Position numbers and translations under genes: made by a program. A stretch of DNA of 64,000 nucleotides from Diplonema papillatum. Lineage: Eukaryota; Euglenozoa; Diplonemea; Diplonemida; Diplonemidae. Positions 9,986 to 21,429 of this stretch are shown piece after piece (the stretch's first letter is position 1; each line of letters opens with the position of its first letter). Below the pieces are notes generated by a model, which worked only from the letters and a program-made list of their open reading frames with translations, ran no database searches and was not told where the DNA came from. Location: contig JAPJBO010000373.1 in NCBI GenBank assembly GCA_030068145.1, positions 143,831 to 207,830 on the forward strand, read 5' to 3'.

Positions 9986-12900
9986 CCGAGACGAGGATAT
10001 GCTAGTAGCTCTGTCGAGCCAACCCCACTTTTTAGGGGTCGGGGGCGAAGCCCGGGGGCACTTTTTTAGCCTACCGCGTTTTTCTAGTAGTCCATTTCCC
10101 CCGCTCCGGGTTTTTCTCGATCCGTGACTCGGCACCGGGTATTTGCCGCACAATTCAGGCCTGAAGGCCCGCGGCCGAGGACACCCGGGCGAGGCACTTT
10201 TCCGGTCGAAAATGATTTTCGGGAGTTGTTGGTTTTCGGGGTCTATCATGCCCGAAATTTGCGTTTTTTGCAGAGTTTCTCAATAACTCGTCTTCTTGTT
10301 GCGTTAGTGGTATGGTCCTTTGACAGAGTGAGCCGATGCCTCTCATCTCACCTTTAAAACACGGCTGAGTCGCGCATGCTCTTGACAGACGCTAACGTCC
10401 GACATTTCGCACGCGCGTCGCAGTCGTTGGGTGGTATTGACAAGGGGTTTCATCGGACACTCGGATGAGCTTCGTTACTTCACTGCCGCAGGTTCCCCCC
10501 TGCCCTGGGAGGTCCGCTTGGCTGCCTTCGGGTTGCGTTTCCGCGTTGGTGTTGTTGCTTCGCTTTTGGACTCCTTCTTCGACTTCGCACGGTCCCAACG
10601 TCCTGGTCTGCCCTTGGTCTCGTGCTTCCATCGAACCTGCTTGCGCTCCCATCCCGACGGGTTATGCGTCTGCGGTCGAAAACTGCCATTCAGTGTTGCA
10701 GCTTTGCGGAGCCCAGCCTGCGGTATGGCTCGCACCTTGTCGCCGGCCTTCTTCGCCGTCTGCTCTCGTGCGGCGGCTTCGTAGGCGCGCATCACGGCTT
10801 CAAACGCCTGCTGGCTCGCCATCTGTGGCCTCTTGTTGAGTCCGGCCATGTTTCCGCCTCCGAGAGACGTCAGGACGTTGACTTGCATCTCAAGCGCCGG
10901 GTGAATCGGCGTCTGCACGATACTCGTCAGCCGTCGCATCGCGCTCTTCATCGCGTACGATTTCGCGGTCGCCGAGTCCCGATACTCGGCTGTCGCTCGT
11001 CTCTGGACTTCATCCATCGCACGATTCGATAGAGCATCGGCGTCGATATTCTGCTCGCGCGGCACGTGCTCCAACTTGATGTCGATGCCTTTCTGCCGCA
11101 GTTCCGCCACCTCTGCCTGCGCCCTCGTCTTGTACGGTCGCAGAGCTTCGGAACAGCGCGCGTTTCCTGTCATCTGGTCAACGACAAGTCCGCTGTCCCC
11201 CCGAACAACCAGCTCTCCGCTCAGCCCTGGCTGGTCTTGGAGTCGGTGCAGTGCCTTGATCAGAGCCGTGTACTCCGCGACGTTGTTTGTCGCTCGCTCT
11301 TCGATCGGGGCACAAATCTCCCATTGTTTCTTCCCCGCGAGGTAGTATACGGCTCCTGCACCCGAAACGGCCCCACGCGTCCCGTTGTTCCGCGAGCCGC
11401 CGTCGAAGAAGACTGCTGTCAGCGGTTCGGGCAGTTCGTCCCTCGCCAGCCACTGTTTCTCTCTTTCTTCCGTGTTGCGTTTCTCTCGACGCCGAGTTTT
11501 GAGCGGCGTCAGCGTCAGGCCGCTAAAAAGCTCGAAGTCAATTGCGAGTTCAAAGAACGTCGCAGAGGCGTCGCCTCCTTGCTCCGCCCATCGCTTCGAG
11601 GAGCTCCATTTTGCCATCGCTACGAGCATCTCTTGCGAGTCGGGCCACGCTGTGGTGCTTGGCCGGGCTCCCTGCACATCGATGGGGTACACAGCAGTCG
11701 GTGGTTTCGGGCACCATCCCCACGGGTAGGTGTCGACAGAAAACTCCTTTCTCCGACAATCCTTCTCAACTAATCCTTCCACCTTCTGTCGGTCGAGCAG
11801 AATGCGCGCACACATTAGCTGAATCGACCCTGCCATGTCCGCCGCTTGGTCGTGTTGCGCCTGTTTCGGCACGACGCCACAGAGAGCGAGACATTTCGGC
11901 ATGTTCGGAAGACTGGCGACGAGGTGCGGGTACTCATTCCTGATTGCTGTCCACCTCGTGCAGTCCCACCACATGTGGTGCTCGTCTTCCGGTACCCCCG
12001 CGTCGCAGTACTTGCAGACATCGTGCCCAAGCCGCTTTCCCGTCAAAACAGCGTTAGTGATGACTGCGCGCACCAGCCCTTGCTGGTATCCGGTCAGCCC
12101 TCCTTCCGTCAACAATCGTCGTGTCGCCGGACCGTCGATGCCGTGGATAATCCCCTCGAATTGTCCTCGCACGATCTTCGCATATCTGCTGGTGCGGACG
12201 GCCTCCCTCACCGCGTGCTGAAACTCGTCTCTCGCAACTGCCGCCCGCCTCTTTGCGCCCCTGTCTTCTGCGTCGGTGTCGCAGAAGAGGTTCCATTCCT
12301 CCGGTTGCGCCGGGTCTCGTAGACGTCCAAGCTCAGTCCACGTCCAGCCTACCTCTTCGACAGCCTCCTGGAACAGGGCTACCGGCCCCTTCTTCTTCGC
12401 GTTGATTTCTCCGCGCTCCTCTCTTTCGCGCCTTATTGCTCGTACCTCCTCTGCCAATCGCCTGAGTCGTGGTCGTCTGCCTAATTGCTGCCCGAGCGTG
12501 AGCAGCCGCCGATGCAAAACGACAGAAGCCGGGTCCAGCCGGTGTCCGCGGCACAACACATTCAGCACTATTGCGCCGTTCCGGCGTGGGCTTCCGGACC
12601 AGATCCCCGCCATTGTTGCTCTCATCAAAGCTTGAACGTACTTCTTAGGTGGCTGCCACACGGCGGTTCCATACAGCGCTTTGGTCGTTGCTGCAGCGGC
12701 CACGTATCGCTCCCTTTCTTCCATCGGTACGGGGAGGTGTCGAGCCCGGCGGGCGATGGCTTGTGCCTTTTCGTGTCGCCCCTTTATGCGCTTGCTCGGC
12801 TTCGGCGATCCTTGACTTACCGAAAGCATCGTCCCCAACACGTCGAAAGCCTGCTGTCTCTCTATCGTCTTCCCTTGCACTTTCACCGCCCTCTCACGGC

Positions 12901-15570
12901 TTTCACACGTTGTGTACCAGTAGGACTTGGCGGCTCCGACTCCCAAGTCTGCCGCATTCGCGAATCGTGTTGTTGTCTGTGTGGCCGCTTTGAACTGTTT
13001 CTTGTCGCTCGTCATGGCCTGGGTGTCGTCCAGGAAGGCCAATGCACGTACAACTTCTTCCTCGCTTCCGAGTACCTCTACCGCTCGGATCCATACTGCA
13101 ACAAGCGCATTCAGCAGCAAGACACTCAAGGGACACCCCTGCAAAATGCCGTTTGCTGCGTTGAAGGCTTCCCCTATTCCGCCCGCGGTTTTAAAGTGTC
13201 TCCTGATGGCAGAGTATACTCCTCTTAGCGCTCTCAGGACCCCTTTGTCGATTCCCATGTACTCCACCAGTCTGAACATTATGTCGTGAGGGAGGCGATC
13301 GAAGCACTTCTCGTAGTCTACGGACAGCCCATACAAAGGCCGTCCGCACTCGATTGCATGCTCGATCCGCAAGGCTACTTCGAACATGACGTCGTCCGCC
13401 CCTCTCAGAGGCACCGCCCCGCGTACTCCATCGGGTATCCATTGGCAGACCCACTCGCCCAGCATCCGAAGCCGCGTCGCCGCCCAGAGTCGGTAGACAG
13501 CACTTGTCACCGAGATTGGGCGCAAGTTCATCGGTCCCGTCTCTCCCTCATTCTTTGGTATGAGAGTTATCAACGCCGTCAGAAGTGTCCGAGGCCAACG
13601 GCCAGTCTCTTCGACTACCCTAAACAATTGCGCGAACCGCTCAATCGCTTCATCTGGCAGCGCCGCCAATTCGTGGACTCGCCAGCCTTCTGCCCCCGGT
13701 GCCGTTTCCTTGCCCAGCTTGGTAAGAGTTTTCAAGAGATCTCCCTTCGTTATCGGCGCAAGTGCAACCGGTTCTGTCCGTTTGATAGATGCCTCAAACT
13801 GCTCCTTGAAGTCATCCCATCGCGGCGCCGAGTTCCGGAAGTGTCTCTGAAAAACTCCCCCCCACGCGTTTGGCCCACGTAGGATCCTGTCCATCTCTTC
13901 CGGGTTCCATGTAACATTCCCATCCTCGTCTTTGATGAAATTCACCTGTTTCCTGTCTTCCTGCTTCAGCCATGAGAAAATCCGCCCGGGTCTCGTCTTA
14001 ACCGCTAGCTGCATGCGGTCTCGCCATTCTCGTACGCGCGCGTCTCTCACCTTCTCGGCGAGTTTACCCTGACATCCTATCAGGCCTTCCATCATGTGCA
14101 TGAGGTCCGCCCCTACAGGTGGGCTTGGTCTCCCCCATACTTCCTTGTACGGCCCTTCAGCCATAAGGCGTGTTCCTATCCTTTTTGCTTTCTCCCATCG
14201 TCGCTTTCTCATCCGATCGGTTTGCATGCTGGCCGGTCCGTTCTCCCCGTCGGCGGCAATGGCCTGCAGTTGCCTCAGGAGACGTGAGGTTGAGCGTTCT
14301 TCTACGCTGGCCGCCACTCCGGTTCGTCTCCCCTGCGGTGCTGCGGTTGGTCGACTTTGGATCTTCGTTTCTCTCGTCCGGCCTGTAAACTTCTTCTCCA
14401 ACTTCTCGGACCTTCTCGCCAGATACTCCTCCGCAGGTCCCGACGCCAGTCTCCACGTCTCCTCCACCGCCTTCCTGGCCAAGGCCCGCGCAAGCTTATC
14501 TCTCGTCTTTGCCAGCGTCTCCTCGGCGAGCGATCTCTCATCTTCCTCGCTCAGGTTTGGCATTCTTCTAGGAAAAGCCGCCGGCCCCACCATTGTTCTT
14601 TGCCGGTCCTGGAACCTTTCCAGATTCATTCGGACGACAATCGCGTGGTGCGTTGGTATCGGCTTGACCTCCACGACCTCTACGCTTTCGACTGCTTGCA
14701 TGGCAGCCTCGTTGGCTAAAACGAGGTCTATCCGCGTTCCTCCCTCTGCCTGCCAGCATGTTTTTGCTGGCGACGTCGCGGCTCGCAGGGTCCGCGATGC
14801 TTCCACTGTCGTGTTGAAGTCGCCTAGGATAAGGGTGGGGACGCTGCCGAGAGCAGAAGCGGCTTCGAACACCCTCTCGAACAAGCTCTCTCTCGACTCC
14901 TGTTTGCCGGCATGCCCGTATACTGTCATCATGTGCAGCATGTTCCTTCCTCCTCCAATTGGTGTGGCCACGTGGTGCCATCTTCCTGTATCCCACAACG
15001 TCCTTTCCAGCTCATGGTCTTTTCCAGGAATCCAAACCTTTCCTTCCCCCGCTCGGATATAAAACCCCACCCCGCCAGGTGCGGTCTGCGTCCCGCCTCT
15101 CGCCGCTTTGGTCGTCGGTTGTGGCTTCGCCGTGCACAGCCGTCCCCCCAATTCCTTTCGGACAAGTTGCTCATACACTTTTGCCGACGGTGCATCCAGC
15201 CGAAGTTCTTGCATCGCTATGAAGTCCGCGTCAAGCGTGGCGACGTCGAGGTAGTGCTTCCGGTAGGAAGTCACGTTTACCGTCGCGACTGATATCCCCC
15301 TCGGCCGGGTCGTCGTTCGCCTTGATCTTTGTGAGGGCAGCGTCTGCGGCGGCTGCCGTGGCTGCGAGGTCGACTTCTCGTGGCACGGGTGCGGTTGTCG
15401 GTTTGGGGGCGGTGTTCTTCGCTGGGCGATTAACAGCCTCGCGAGGGGCACGGTGTTGGTGTCTGCTTGTTCCAGCAACTGCAGGCTTTGTAAGGGGAGC
15501 TGGAGTCGGTCGTAGTGTAACGGTTGGTAGGTTATCACTAGCGTCCGGTCCGCCCCATCTGACCTCCACC
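9986..15570 (-). mobile_element. LINE-alpha copy 2, 5'-truncated, ORF2 intact
   Basis: Minus-strand non-LTR retrotransposon. The 3' end lies near 9986 (GGGGTTGGCTCGACAGAGCT, then CTCGTCTCGGA), only about 12 bp from an ATG of the neighbouring segment. The 3' UTR (9986-10474) contains CCACTAACGCAACAAGAAG and GAGAAACTCTGCAAAAAACG, shared with the other LINE-related repeats in the window. The 5' end stops inside the OTU-like region near 15550-15590, where it abuts the C-terminal coding part of LINE-beta in another frame. No poly(A) tail is present. Confidence 0.9.
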
Positions 15571-15592
15571 GCTTCCGCTGTCGAAACGTCAC
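10475..15592 (-). CDS. LINE-alpha ORF2 polyprotein: OTU end, AP-endonuclease, reverse transcriptase, zinc knuckle, RNase H
   Basis: This 1705-codon frame is uninterrupted. Residues 20-31 (ITYQPLHYDRLQ) look like the catalytic-His strand of an OTU protease. Residues 101-325 are an apurinic-type endonuclease (NVTSYRKH, QELRLD, GGVGFYIR, LILGDFN, TRIDLVLAN, PTHHAIVV). Residues 640-900 are a reverse transcriptase: motif A LSVDYEKCFD with D759, motif B GILQGCPLS, motif C FLDD at 853-856. A C-x2-C-H-C knuckle is at 1193-1211. Residues 1390-1535 are RNase H with D1397, E1440, D1466 and D1519. The C terminus is basic. All catalytic residues are present. The first codon is GTG and the real start was lost by 5' truncation; the first 15 or so codons may belong to LINE-beta sequence. 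The domain order fits the I-like group of LINEs. Confidence 0.93.
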   Translation of the reverse strand: MTFRQRKRWRSDGADRTLVITYQPLHYDRLQLPLQSLQLLEQADTNTVPLARLLIAQRRTPPPNRQPHPCHEKSTSQPRQPPQTLPSQRSRRTTTRPRGISVATVNVTSYRKHYLDVATLDADFIAMQELRLDAPSAKVYEQLVRKELGGRLCTAKPQPTTKAARGGTQTAPGGVGFYIRAGEGKVWIPGKDHELERTLWDTGRWHHVATPIGGGRNMLHMMTVYGHAGKQESRESLFERVFEAASALGSVPTLILGDFNTTVEASRTLRAATSPAKTCWQAEGGTRIDLVLANEAAMQAVESVEVVEVKPIPTHHAIVVRMNLERFQDRQRTMVGPAAFPRRMPNLSEEDERSLAEETLAKTRDKLARALARKAVEETWRLASGPAEEYLARRSEKLEKKFTGRTRETKIQSRPTAAPQGRRTGVAASVEERSTSRLLRQLQAIAADGENGPASMQTDRMRKRRWEKAKRIGTRLMAEGPYKEVWGRPSPPVGADLMHMMEGLIGCQGKLAEKVRDARVREWRDRMQLAVKTRPGRIFSWLKQEDRKQVNFIKDEDGNVTWNPEEMDRILRGPNAWGGVFQRHFRNSAPRWDDFKEQFEASIKRTEPVALAPITKGDLLKTLTKLGKETAPGAEGWRVHELAALPDEAIERFAQLFRVVEETGRWPRTLLTALITLIPKNEGETGPMNLRPISVTSAVYRLWAATRLRMLGEWVCQWIPDGVRGAVPLRGADDVMFEVALRIEHAIECGRPLYGLSVDYEKCFDRLPHDIMFRLVEYMGIDKGVLRALRGVYSAIRRHFKTAGGIGEAFNAANGILQGCPLSVLLLNALVAVWIRAVEVLGSEEEVVRALAFLDDTQAMTSDKKQFKAATQTTTRFANAADLGVGAAKSYWYTTCESRERAVKVQGKTIERQQAFDVLGTMLSVSQGSPKPSKRIKGRHEKAQAIARRARHLPVPMEERERYVAAAATTKALYGTAVWQPPKKYVQALMRATMAGIWSGSPRRNGAIVLNVLCRGHRLDPASVVLHRRLLTLGQQLGRRPRLRRLAEEVRAIRREREERGEINAKKKGPVALFQEAVEEVGWTWTELGRLRDPAQPEEWNLFCDTDAEDRGAKRRAAVARDEFQHAVREAVRTSRYAKIVRGQFEGIIHGIDGPATRRLLTEGGLTGYQQGLVRAVITNAVLTGKRLGHDVCKYCDAGVPEDEHHMWWDCTRWTAIRNEYPHLVASLPNMPKCLALCGVVPKQAQHDQAADMAGSIQLMCARILLDRQKVEGLVEKDCRRKEFSVDTYPWGWCPKPPTAVYPIDVQGARPSTTAWPDSQEMLVAMAKWSSSKRWAEQGGDASATFFELAIDFELFSGLTLTPLKTRRREKRNTEEREKQWLARDELPEPLTAVFFDGGSRNNGTRGAVSGAGAVYYLAGKKQWEICAPIEERATNNVAEYTALIKALHRLQDQPGLSGELVVRGDSGLVVDQMTGNARCSEALRPYKTRAQAEVAELRQKGIDIKLEHVPREQNIDADALSNRAMDEVQRRATAEYRDSATAKSYAMKSAMRRLTSIVQTPIHPALEMQVNVLTSLGGGNMAGLNKRPQMASQQAFEAVMRAYEAAAREQTAKKAGDKVRAIPQAGLRKAATLNGSFRPQTHNPSGWERKQVRWKHETKGRPGRWDRAKSKKESKSEATTPTRKRNPKAAKRTSQGRGEPAAVK

Positions 15593-18500
15593 CCGCTACC
15601 GACCAGCACATCCCATCCAGCCAATGTTGCAGCGCCCGGAACCACCTCTCTCCTCCGACCGCCGCGAAGGTCCCCGGTCCAGCGATCGCTTCGAAATTCA
15701 GTCGGCGCGGGGGGCAGTCGTCGGGGTGCAGTTGTCTCCAGGGGTGGCCGACCGCCCGGTCTCTTCCTTCCCTCTCCAGCCGTCGTCTCTCGTGCATGAC
15801 TTCCGCCATGAATGTGTGCAGCACTTCGATGTTGACTCGACTTCCCTTCGGCAGAATCCCGTGTTCTTGCAGGCACGGAGGCCAAGTCGAGCGATCTGCG
15901 TCAACAATTTCGGCATACTGCTGTTGCATTCGGATTCGTTCATACGCCCGGCACTGCCACCAAATGTGGCCCAGAGTTTCTTCCGTCGCCTCGTCACAGC
16001 GTCTGCACAGCCCGTCACCTCCCCACAGCTTGGCAGCATGTGATTCCGTCATCACCGACCCTGCTACGACCTCGGCAACGTCCCGCGCGGCCGTCAGCGT
16101 TGTCGACGCCTTCAGCCCGTAGGCATTCGTCGCGGTGTAGTCGACCTGCCCGTACCCCTCCGAAGTTTGTGCGCCTCTTCTCAAGCTCCCCTAGGCGCCA
16201 GCCGTGAATCGCCTTTCTCAGGGTGTGCCCTCGCTCCCCCTTGCTTCGTCGCACCAGCCTCAGCACATTCCCTGCCTCGTCCTCGGCGTCGTCGAAATCT
16301 TCCGTCCATCGTATACCGAGCTTTTTTGCATGCTCGGCCGCAATACCGACCGGTCCCCACGCGCGGATTCTGCTGCCATACGCCCGTCGAACTGTTGCGA
16401 CGCGGGCCCTCCACGCCGGCCTCTTTCGGCACACTTCTGCAATCATGCCGAGCGACCGATACGGCAGCACTGTGTACGGGTCGAGCAAGTGGGCGGCCTT
16501 GTTGAGAATGCCCACACGGCCTCCTGCGCCCTATGCAGCCTCACCGGGTCCCAGACGCCTCTGAGTAGCGCTGCGGTGAACTTCCCCAGCCCCCGTACCG
16601 TCGGGAGCGCGAACTCGGAGCCGTACGTCGCCGCCGGTAGAACCGCCATCGCCGCTAGCCCCGACCTCTGCGCCCTCGAGATCGGTAAGGCACCCAACCG
16701 TTTGGCCTCCTCTGCACGCTGGTCATAGCGCAGGTCCGTTGTCCTGCGTGCTCGCTTCGTGCCGACCAGACATCCTACGATGGTTAGCTCTTCTTCGTCA
16801 CGATGTCGGCGCCACCTATCTTCAACTTCGCTTCGTACCCCTTCGGCGTCCCAAAAGCGAACGTCTTCGGTACCCCGATAGACATGCCGGTGTTATAACA
16901 AAAACGGTCGACCTCCACCAAGGCGTCCTGCAAGCATGCTTCCCTGAGACGCGTCAGGAGGGTGAGGTCGTCCGCGAATGATTCGCTCGTCACCCCCCCC
17001 CCACGTCGTCCACTCTGCGCACTACGATTGATAACAGCGCGTTGATGAGGATCACGCTCAGGGGGCAGCCATGCAGTATCCCGTTTGTGGTGTAAAAGAT
17101 GTCTCCCAGCCCCATGTGCAACTTGTACCGCCTTCGTAGTCGTGCGTAAACATCGCGCAGCGGTCCGAGAATCCTCTCGTGGAGGCCAAGATCCCCCACC
17201 AGCTTCAGCACGACGTCTCGTGGCACTTTGTCGAAGCACTTGGCAAAGTCTAGGGCCACGCCCCGTACAGCTCCCTTCCCGTCAAGAGAGCCTCTTCAAT
17301 CTGCGAGGCGATTTCAAACACCACGTCCACGGTTCCGTGTTTGGGCCTGAACCCGTGCTGGCTATCTGCTATCCAGCCTTCTTGCCACTGGACGACGTCC
17401 CTGAGCCTCGTGCTCGCCCACAAGCGATAGACCGCGCTTGTGACGGTGATGGGCCGCAATGCCAGCGGGTCGAGGGTTTCGTCTTTCGGGATCAGCGTGA
17501 CCGCGGCTTCCAACAACGCGTTCGGCCACGTTCCGGTCGCTTCTATCGCGTTGAACACCTCCGTTCAGCAACGGCAGTGGCAGCTTCTTTAACTCTGCTG
17601 TGCTCCATCCGTCCACGCCCGGGACTCCAGCACGCTGCTTCTTACCAAGAACGCTTCTCAGATCATCGCCCGTCAAATCCCGGCACTCCATCGGTCGACA
17701 TCGGATGTATTCCGCATACTCCGCCTTGAAGGCTTCATAGCATGGTTCCGGTTTACTCGCGTACATCCCGTTGATGGGCGCCCATTCTTTCTGCAACGTC
17801 GCGTCGATTTCCCGTAGATTTGCCGTGTAGTGACCGTCCACTTTCAGCGCCACTAGTCCGTCCGCCTTCTTCGTTGCACAGTGGAAGTTCTGCATCTTGC
17901 TTTCCAGCTGAGCTATTCTCCCCTTTCGCGCCTGTGCTGCCAGAGACCGGCTCTTCGCTTCCAGCTTCTGCCTCAAGGTCTGGGCGACGCTCAAGTCCGG
18001 CGGGCGTCGCGGCAAATCGCGCACCTTAGGCATTCGTCCGGCCATGGATTCCAGTCCCGATACTACGTTCTCCCACGTCTTCTCCAGCGATCTCGGCATG
18101 CACCCGGGTCCTTCCCCACTCTGAGTATGCAGCCCTCGGATGTAGGCGTCGAGGCCGTTCAATATCTTCCGGAATCTGCTTGAGGCATACGTACCCGCGC
18201 CCGTCCCGGTGTCTGTCACGGACGCTAGACGTTCTCTCTTAGGCTTTCTTGTCTCACCCCGTCCTTGATAGGCGGCAACGGGCCCGTCGAGCAACCCCTG
18301 TTTCTCCGCCAGCTCGACCAGATACCCCTCGCACGCCTTAGTTGCCGACATCCAGAGCGCTTCCACGTCACTGATGCTGCATCTTCGAACTTGTGCTTCA
18401 CTAACAACTCCTCCGCCCGCGCTGCTGCCCGTCCTTCGTGCGTCACGTTTACTTGGCTCAGGGACCTTGGCATGCGGTACCTCTCACATGTGTCTGCAAA

Positions 18501-19752
18501 CGCGGTGATGTCCAGCTCTACCGTCACCATCTTGTGGCTGGGCACCCGCTGCCCTTCCGCGTCTACGACGACGGTGGTCTCACTCGCTACCAGTGAGTGC
18601 ATCGCGACGTCGTTCAGCAAGACGTGGTCGATGCGTGTGCCTCGCGTCCCTGTCTTCTCGTACGTCTTCGGGGCACCGCCATCGGTGCAGATCTCTGCGG
18701 CGTCGTACTATCCCGAACGCAGCATGCACGACATCGCCGCCGACGACGAGGGCCGCATTAAAATCTCCGGCCACAATGACTGGTACTCGTCCGAGACTTG
18801 CTGCTTCTCGGTGCACCTCCGCAATAATCTTCTCTCTCTCCCTTGTCCCCCGAGTTCGCATACAGTGTGAAGACATGCAAAAATTGGTTTCCTCTTCCAA
18901 GTCCGATGGCCACGTGCACCCACCTCCGGCTCGGTGACGGCTTCCCGACCACGAAGGCCGGCGCCGGTTTCTTCGCAAAAACTGCAACGCCCGCTCCGCC
19001 GGCCCACGGTGATGCTTTGCCCTGCCGACCTCAGTCGGTCAAAAGCGTCTCCTGTACCGCCAGAACGCCGACAGCGGCACAATCCAATAAGTGTGCCCTT
19101 CCCCCGAGAGATGTCATGTTTATCGTCCCGAACTTCAGCGTCTTCCTTCCTCCCTGTAACACGCTCCCGTCCCGCTTCGGCGGCACCTGCAGCGACTTGG
19201 CGTCCGTTCCTTCATATGCTGCGACCCTCACCGCGTGCTCGACCCGGCTCAACTCCACAGTTTCCACTGTGTCTGCATGTAGCGCCAGCTCCGCCATTGT
19301 GGTATCCGGGAGCAGGAGCCGGTCGTAATGCTCCGGAACGTACGTGACCGCCGTCTGCTGCCCCGTGGCGCCCGCGCGAGGTGCGTATCGTCGCAGGATG
19401 TGCGGCCTCCTGCTGTCCATGTGGTGACCGTTGCGGCTTCCGTCAACGTCATCTCGTCCCCGTACTCGTACGGCCCCCGCATTGCCTCCACGTAAGCAAG
19501 CCAGCTGCCGTATCTTTCGGACGGCGCGAAGTGTGCTTCGAATGTCGGGTCTTCCAACATCGCATCCACAACCCGTGCACGAAGTCCCCTTACCGACCAT
19601 CCCGGCAGCCCGGCTGCGACCGCTGCGAACTGGCAGGCCCCGTCCCCAGGGACCTCTTGCACACTCGCTCCCATCGCGTCCGCGGCTTCTCTCAACCATA
19701 ACCCCAGCGTTTCGTGCGTCTCTCCGCCGCCACGCATCCCGTCATCCCCCAG
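15570..19752 (-). pseudogene. LINE-beta ORF2 (OTU-endonuclease-RT-zinc knuckle), frameshifted
   Basis: Order from the 5' end: an OTU-like domain in the frame starting 19737 (VPGDGACQFAAVAAGLPGW, with the Cys in GDGAC) and its His strand in the next frame (VTYVPEHYDRLLLP). Endonuclease pieces follow: FGTINMTSLGG, VQETLLTD, VIVAGDFNAAL, and RIDHVLLND. The reverse transcriptase follows: LRPITVTSAVYRLWASTRLR, LDFAKCFDKVP (motif A), GILHGCPLSVILINAL (motif B), ESFADDLTLL (motif C). Near 16000 is the knuckle CRRCDEATEETLGHIWWQC. These lie in at least six frame segments, so the element is dead. The similarity to LINE-alpha in RT (LRPI-VTSAVYRLWA) shows common ancestry. Confidence 0.85.
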
Positions 19753-21410
19753 TCACGCACGCTTCGCCGCTGCTGGTTGGTGTGCCTTCTTCGCCTTTGC
19801 CGAGGGTGACTTCCCCGGCGTACTTAACAGACGCTTCGCCTGCGACATGTGCGCGTCTTCGGAAGGAGCGCCGGCCTGTCCAGTTTTCTGCTTCGTCGGT
19901 GTGGCGACGGGAGTCTTCGGCGCCTTCTTCTTGCTTGTTTGGGTTCGGTCCACCGGCATAGTCGGGGGTGTTTTCGGCCTCATTGTTGCCACCATTTCCG
20001 TCAGCTTCTCCATTTGAGCACTGAGCGCCGCGATGTCGCCCCTCAGAGCGTCGTTTCTCGCGCGTAGCTCCGCATTCTCCGCCCGGAGCTGCTTCACCAC
20101 GCCTTCTTTCTCGCCCGCGCTCTTCGGATGCTCGGACGTGCCCGTCTTTCCCTCCTCCTGCCGTCGCATCGCCTCGAGGTATGACCGGACCTTCGGCGTC
20201 CTCTCCGCCCTTGCATCCCATACCTGCGATTTTTGCCGCCGCCCGGACCGGTCTTCCTCGGTCTCGTCATCGACCTTCATAAGACTTGCTCCCGTGCGTA
20301 TAAGTCGATGCGGGGGCGGCTCTTCGCTGGTGACGACGCGCGTGTCCCCATGCGTCTTGCTCCAGTAGGCCGCGACCTGGCGACATGCCCAGCCCGCCGC
20401 CTTCATCGTCGCCTCCAGATCCGAAGCGGCATCGCGCGCCTGCGCCCCCCTCACTAAGTAATGCAACGCGGGCGGTCCCTGCTTCGCCGCCGCCTCGCCC
20501 AGCGATTCCCGCACCTGCTCGGACTTGCCACCTTCGACTCTCACCCCCAGCCGCGCGCGACTACGAGCAAGGCCTAGGCAGCCATTCCTTTGTGCGAACA
20601 CGAGGGCGCTCTTCAGCGACGCCTCCGTGTCAGCCAGCCATACCACCTCGTTGGTCTCCGACCCCTCCCTCCACCGCGGTATGCGCAGGAAGAGCCCTCT
20701 CCTGCCCGAAACCTTCAGCAGCTTTTCGACCTGCTCGTCTTCGACCCGTATCATCAGCTGGTACACCCGGTTCACCCGGTTCACCCGCCGCACATTGAAC
20801 ATGCTGTGCGCACCTCTTCCTCTTCCGCGAGCCGCTTGCACTCCGCCTTCAGCACCCGCCACCCCGATGGCTCCTGCAGGGCCGCCAGCGTCTCCGCTCC
20901 GCACCAGCGTGCATCCATCTCGGCGCAAATCAGCACTGTCGACGTCGGCGGGCGGTCGACCTCCTTCACATCCGCGGGGGCGTACACCACGTCTCCCTCC
21001 GGAGACCTCGTCACGAAAGCCGGCAGCACCTTCTCCGCGCCGTCGACCCTGCAGACCACGTCTGTCCGCCTGCTGCCCTCCAGAGCTGCCACAGTGACCA
21101 TGGCCGAGCCCTCCGGCATCCCCTCACGTCGTATCTTCCGCGCGCTCGCCATGGGCGCGAAGGCCACCGTCGCTTCCGCCAGCTTGGTGTGTTCCACCAC
21201 CGGTACTCCCCAATCCTCCTGCCTCAGCTCAATTCTCGCCTTTCTCGCTCCTTCGACTGGCTTCTCGCCTTCTCCTGCTTTCTTCTGCCCGTCCTCTTCC
21301 ATCGCGCGCGCGGCCGTCGGCTTCCTCTCCTTCTTACCCGGCACCTCTGTCCAGCCCCCGCGCTTCTTTTTCTTGCTCTGTTTTCCAGTCGACGCTTCCT
21401 GCTTTGCCAC
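19753..21410 (-). pseudogene. LINE-beta ORF1 (nucleic-acid-binding protein), one frameshift
   Basis: Two overlapping frames, 20781-21410 (from MAKQEASTGK) and 19753-20928, are the halves of one ORF1 joined by a frameshift near 20780-20930. Shared with LINE-gamma ORF1: a lysine-rich start, ELRQEDWGVPVVE (against ELRSEDWDVPVVD), and GRRGLFLRIP with VWLAD (against GHRGVFVRD with VWLAA). A leucine-rich coiled coil (KQLRAENAELRARNDALRGD) precedes a basic Lys/Pro/Thr-rich tail. No CCHC knuckle is seen. Its stop TGA is followed in the same frame, with no other stop, by the OTU domain of ORF2. Confidence 0.8.
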
Positions 21411-21429
21411 GCCGTCTCCGCCGCCCGCT

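Larger units (their letters stand above)
15570..21420 (-). mobile_element. LINE-beta, decayed, missing its 3' end
   Basis: A second, related LINE family on the minus strand: ORF1 (19753-21410), then ORF2 with OTU, endonuclease, reverse transcriptase and zinc knuckle (15570-19737), broken by several frameshifts. The RNase H and 3' UTR are absent because the truncated 5' end of LINE-alpha copy 2 joins it near 15570. The 5' end faces LINE-gamma across about 100-350 bp of repeat. Confidence 0.85.

Noticed and set aside
12485-15292. Many plus-strand ORFs of 100-320 codons
   Set aside because: They are antisense shadows of the intact LINE-alpha ORF2 on the minus strand, in GC-rich DNA; the same shadow appears over copy 1.
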